From Flavobacterium amniphilum (GTDB lineage Bacteria > Bacteroidota > Bacteroidia > Flavobacteriales > Flavobacteriaceae): a stretch of 64,000 nucleotides of DNA. Under the pieces are notes generated by a model, which saw only the letters and a list, made by a program, of their open reading frames with translations, made no database searches and had not been told where the DNA came from. The stretch spans positions 248,001-312,000 of the forward strand of contig NZ_JAMLJL010000002.1 of assembly GCF_023634845.1 (NCBI RefSeq). Reading direction: 5' to 3'. A program made the position numbers and the translations under genes. Every line of letters starts with the position of its first letter. Position 1 is the stretch's first letter. Below, one piece after another: positions 60,816 through 64,000 of the stretch.

Positions 60816-62069
60816 TTAAGGTAATTGATTTGAATATAAAGCAGGAAATTCTATTATCGTTTCATTAAGGTCGCCGTTTTTATCATAGGCAGTCCAAGGC
60901 GCATTCGAGAAAAAATACAGTTTGCTTCCTGAAATGGTTCCCAAGGCTGGTTCGTTAAATTCGGGGCGGTTATGATCAAGAATTACCGAATCTGAAATTT
61001 CGTTTTTATCATTTAACGAATATTTCATAATCCGGATTGGTTTCACACCATTATGAATGGCTATCAATGATTTTTTATAACATAATAATCCATCAATGCC
61101 TTTAACAGTACTATTTTCTGGAAATTTAAGCCAATGACGCTGTTGCGGATTTTTTACATTAATCTTCAAAATTCCTTTTAAATAATCGGCAATAAATAAT
61201 TCTGATCCGTCATCATTAAAGGTCAGTCCCTGCAAATTATAAGCTTCCTTCTTTAAATCAATCCAGATATTCAATTTATCATTTGCTATTTTAAAAATAA
61301 CTGCTTCACCACTGTCTGAAACATAAACGTTCCCTTTATTATCAACAACTAAATCGCCTAAAACATGATTCCCATCCAATGGGAACCTCTTAAGTAATTT
61401 TCGTGTTTTAATATCGATTTTAAGAATTTCGGATTTTCCTTCCAAAGACTTTGCAAATCCTTTCATTTCTGGCATTACTGATGAAGTAACCCAAAGTATT
61501 TTTTCTTTTTCATCAGCCTTTAATGCCATAACTGAATACAACCCTGAATCAGTAAACCAATCGGAACACTTGCCGGAGGATTTTTCAAAACTGACAATTT
61601 TTCTGTTTCTGACACTTGCCACCAGCCATAGTTTTGTTTTTTGAAGATATAACAAACCTTCCGGATGCAAATCTTTTTCAGACAAGACTGTTTCCTTAAC
61701 CGAAGTCATTACCGGATTTCCTAAAGTTGATTTCAAATCGATTAATGATTGGTATTGGTCTGTATTTTTGATATTAGTCAAATCGTTTTCCGCTTCAAAA
61801 GACACCGTATTGTTCATCAACAGGCATTTTTTCAAGCCCAAAACAGCCTCGTCTGTTTTACCGTTAAGTGCAAATGCACAGGCAAGATTATAGGAATAGG
61901 TTGGATGTGAAGGACGGAGACTGTCCAATTGCCTTGAATACTGCAAAAAATCTGCATAATTTTTATCCTGATAAGCCAAAACACTTTTGTTGTATAATTC
62001 TTTGAGCGATTGCGAAAATCCGGTCAGACCGAAAAGAAAAAACACCGGAAGAAAATAAAATTGCTTCAT
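60816..62069 (-). CDS. Secreted TPR/beta-propeller protein
   Basis: About 417 residues from ATG 62069, which gives a proper signal peptide (MKQFYFLPVFFLFGLTGFSQ). The open frame extends to 62105 but would bury that signal. Two TPR-like helical hairpins (about 25-95) precede an SMP-30/NHL-like propeller (about 130-417: VVDNKGNVYVSDSGEAVIFK, LQGLTFNDDGSELFIADYLK). It may be a periplasmic sensor or lactonase-like protein; no catalytic site is clear. Confidence 0.75.
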   Translation of the reverse strand: MKQFYFLPVFFLFGLTGFSQSLKELYNKSVLAYQDKNYADFLQYSRQLDSLRPSHPTYSYNLACAFALNGKTDEAVLGLKKCLLMNNTVSFEAENDLTNIKNTDQYQSLIDLKSTLGNPVMTSVKETVLSEKDLHPEGLLYLQKTKLWLVASVRNRKIVSFEKSSGKCSDWFTDSGLYSVMALKADEKEKILWVTSSVMPEMKGFAKSLEGKSEILKIDIKTRKLLKRFPLDGNHVLGDLVVDNKGNVYVSDSGEAVIFKIANDKLNIWIDLKKEAYNLQGLTFNDDGSELFIADYLKGILKINVKNPQQRHWLKFPENSTVKGIDGLLCYKKSLIAIHNGVKPIRIMKYSLNDKNEISDSVILDHNRPEFNEPALGTISGSKLYFFSNAPWTAYDKNGDLNETIIEFPALYSNQLP

Positions 62070-62146
62070 TTGGATGAAAATAAAAATCGGAATAAAAGTA
62101 CTCAATTCCTTTACTCCGATTTATATAATTAATATTTCTTTAAGAT

Positions 62147-63940
62147 TTAATGTGCCGTATCAACTTCAATTTCATCTACATCTATATTTTGCTTTTTCAG
62201 GATATTTTTGGCTAAAATTGCAAACAAAATTAAATACGCAAAACAAAATACATCCACAATATACGATTGGTGAATACCAATAATATCAGACAATTTACCC
62301 TGAATTGGCGGTATAATTCCTCCTCCCAAAATCATCATAATCAAAAATGCCGAACCTTGTGATGTATATTTTCCCAATCCAAGAATCGACAAATTAAAAA
62401 TTGCAGGCCACATGATACTACAAGCTAATCCTCCGGCTAAAAACGCATAGATAGCTACGGTTCCTGATGCCATCAACCCAATTATCATAGCACCTAATCC
62501 AAATAATCCGAAAATCATCAATGTTCTTGCCGGTTTATCTTTACTGATAAAAGTAGCGACAATTTGTAAAGTAACACATACAACATACCAATACAATGGC
62601 TTCATATCTTTCCCCGAAATAATATTAACACCCAAAACAACCAAAAATGCGACTATTGGAACAATAATCAATGCCAGCGTTTTTTTTGTTCCTTTTAAAT
62701 TAAAAACACTGATAGCACCAGCCCAACGTCCAATCATCAAACTTCCCCAATACATTGATACATAAGGCGCAATATCTGAAGACTGTAAACTTCCGAATTC
62801 TTTCAATTTCAATAATTCCCCCAAGTTACTTCCAATAGCAACCTCTACTCCTACATATGTAAAAATAGCCAGCATACCCAATACTAATTGCGGATATTGC
62901 ATGGCTCCCCAACCTTCTGAATTCTTTTTTGCTGAAGAATACGAAAATAAAATTCCTCCAATCACAACTAACAATGCAACACTTAACCAGATAGCTCTTT
63001 TTTTATCCAGTTCTTTTTTTACTTCAACATCATTATTAAGACTCTCCTGAATTGACTTGATTTTATTATCATACTCTTTTAACGTTGTTTCTAATGCTTC
63101 TTTAGTTACTTCTGTATGAGGTAAACTGGTTAAAAGTTCTTCTCTTTGCTTTTCTATAAGTTCGATTTCATGATTCTTTAATGGCTTATAACTATTAAAA
63201 ATTGGTGTGAAACAAGCTGCCAGCAAAATAGTCATTACAACCAAAGTCCTTAATGCTTTATTTGCTTTCTCCATTGGTTCATCAGAAATTCCAGATGGTA
63301 CTTTTTTTGAAAAATAAAACATTGCAGCAGAACCAATGAACAATAGCCCAACACATACGTAAAGGAATATTACCTTTCCTAATTCCAAATGTTTAATTTG
63401 ATTATCAGATACCGAAGCTGTAGTTCCAAATAATGCTAAAGCAACTATAATTGGCCCAATTGTGGTTCCGAATGAATTGATTCCCCCTCCAAGATTTACA
63501 CGACTGGCTCCTGTCTTTGGGTCTCCAAGTAAAATTGCAAAAGGGTTTGCTGCAGTTTGCTGTAAAGAAAAACCTAAGGCAACAATAAATAATCCGAGAA
63601 GCATTCCTGCATATACATTAGCTTCCACAGCAATAATCATTGCACCTGCACCCAAAGCAGAAAATAAAAGTCCGGACACAATACTTTTTTTATAGCCCCA
63701 ACTTCCAACTATATCCTTCCCTGATCCATTACCAAAAGCAAAAAGTAAAAGTGCCCCAATATAATATGCCGTATAGAATGCAAAATCAATTAACTGGGAC
63801 TGAAACTGATCCAATGAAAAATAATGTTTACAAAAAGGAATGAAAATACTGTTTCCTGCAGCAATAAATCCCCAAAAAAAGAAGACTGTGATTAGTGTAT
63901 AAAGCGCAGGAAAATTAGTTTTTTGCGTTTCGGAAGTCAT
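62147..63940 (-). CDS. Sugar MFS transporter (FucP/GluP-like) with a large central insertion
   Basis: 597 residues. The MFS core starts [20 protein letters not shown] and has typical FucP-group segments ([57 protein letters not shown]). Between the two six-helix halves is an insertion of roughly 100 residues with a charged coiled-coil stretch ([20 protein letters not shown] through [15 protein letters not shown]) flanked by extra hydrophobic segments. Simple FucP proteins are about 410-440 residues. It probably imports hexoses with H+ or Na+. The right edge, 63941-64000, shows no feature. Confidence 0.88.
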   Translation of the reverse strand: MTSETQKTNFPALYTLITVFFFWGFIAAGNSIFIPFCKHYFSLDQFQSQLIDFAFYTAYYIGALLLFAFGNGSGKDIVGSWGYKKSIVSGLLFSALGAGAMIIAVEANVYAGMLLGLFIVALGFSLQQTAANPFAILLGDPKTGASRVNLGGGINSFGTTIGPIIVALALFGTTASVSDNQIKHLELGKVIFLYVCVGLLFIGSAAMFYFSKKVPSGISDEPMEKANKALRTLVVMTILLAACFTPIFNSYKPLKNHEIELIEKQREELLTSLPHTEVTKEALETTLKEYDNKIKSIQESLNNDVEVKKELDKKRAIWLSVALLVVIGGILFSYSSAKKNSEGWGAMQYPQLVLGMLAIFTYVGVEVAIGSNLGELLKLKEFGSLQSSDIAPYVSMYWGSLMIGRWAGAISVFNLKGTKKTLALIIVPIVAFLVVLGVNIISGKDMKPLYWYVVCVTLQIVATFISKDKPARTLMIFGLFGLGAMIIGLMASGTVAIYAFLAGGLACSIMWPAIFNLSILGLGKYTSQGSAFLIMMILGGGIIPPIQGKLSDIIGIHQSYIVDVFCFAYLILFAILAKNILKKQNIDVDEIEVDTAH

Positions 63941-64000
63941 ATAAGTTGGTATTTAGTTTTTGATTAGTAGCCAAATATAAGTAATTTGTTTAAATTCTCT

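Overview
The window looks like a chromosomal segment from a Flavobacterium-like member of the Bacteroidota. The DNA is AT-rich. Several genes are preceded by the phylum's TAnnTTTG -7 promoter element instead of a strong Shine-Dalgarno. There is a type IX secretion sorting domain, bacillithiol synthesis (BshA), a fused E1 alpha/beta 2-oxoacid dehydrogenase, LptD, MlaD and a periplasmic-propeller LytTR regulator. Most of the window is ordinary core and accessory chromosome. No phage, plasmid, IS element or CRISPR array was seen.

Left end (1-3160): a Ro60/Rsr (TROVE-vWA) ribonucleoprotein locus, and the most interesting part of the window. Downstream of the Ro60 gene, on the same strand, lie eleven and a half copies of a 21-bp AT-rich repeat. 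After them comes a head-to-tail array of five Y-RNA-like genes. All five share one plan: outer helix, internal loop with GNCGU on the 5' side and (U)UGC or a relic of it on the 3' side, inner helix, then UUACUUCG. Two of them (Y-A, Y-B) carry tRNA-like domains whose halves are in inverted (circularly permuted) order, a third keeps a T-arm, and two are minimal hairpins. A small basic protein gene is embedded in the array. The Ro60 gene and the array each have a promoter carrying the same 19-bp dyad at nearly the same spacing, which suggests co-regulation.

3.5-21.2 kb: small membrane and secreted proteins, a T9SS-exported protein, a large hybrid sensor/LytTR regulator, an HD-type hydrolase, a WYL-domain regulator, a secreted EEP nuclease, a K+ channel, a run of small membrane/PH-SHOCT/TM2 genes, and a TPR histidine kinase with its response regulator. 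Two genes here are broken, one by a frameshift at an A8 tract and one by an in-frame TGA. An array of twelve exact 11-bp repeats follows.

21.2-26.4 kb: an HxlR-type repressor faces a five-gene cassette (DsbA-like thiol protein, VOC metalloenzyme, small unknown, FAD-linked oxidase, PLP aminotransferase). Two tandem dyads separate the two. This reads as a small metabolite-modifying operon, possibly acquired.

26.6-54 kb: mostly housekeeping. It includes E1 dehydrogenase, 2OG-Fe oxygenase, eIF1/SUI1-like factor, nucleoside phosphorylase, DinB, GNATs (one broken at a conserved Trp), uracil-DNA glycosylase, MutS2-like protein, DCC protein, dicarboxylate symporter, chorismate synthase, BshA, a GH3/beta-lactamase fusion, Fe-S redox proteins, MlaD, amidase, LptD and RidA.

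54-64 kb: a cholesterol-dependent-cytolysin-like protein with no signal peptide and no undecapeptide, dnaK behind a near-perfect sigma-54-type promoter, a zinc metalloprotease lipoprotein, an EamA transporter, a propeller protein and a sugar MFS transporter.
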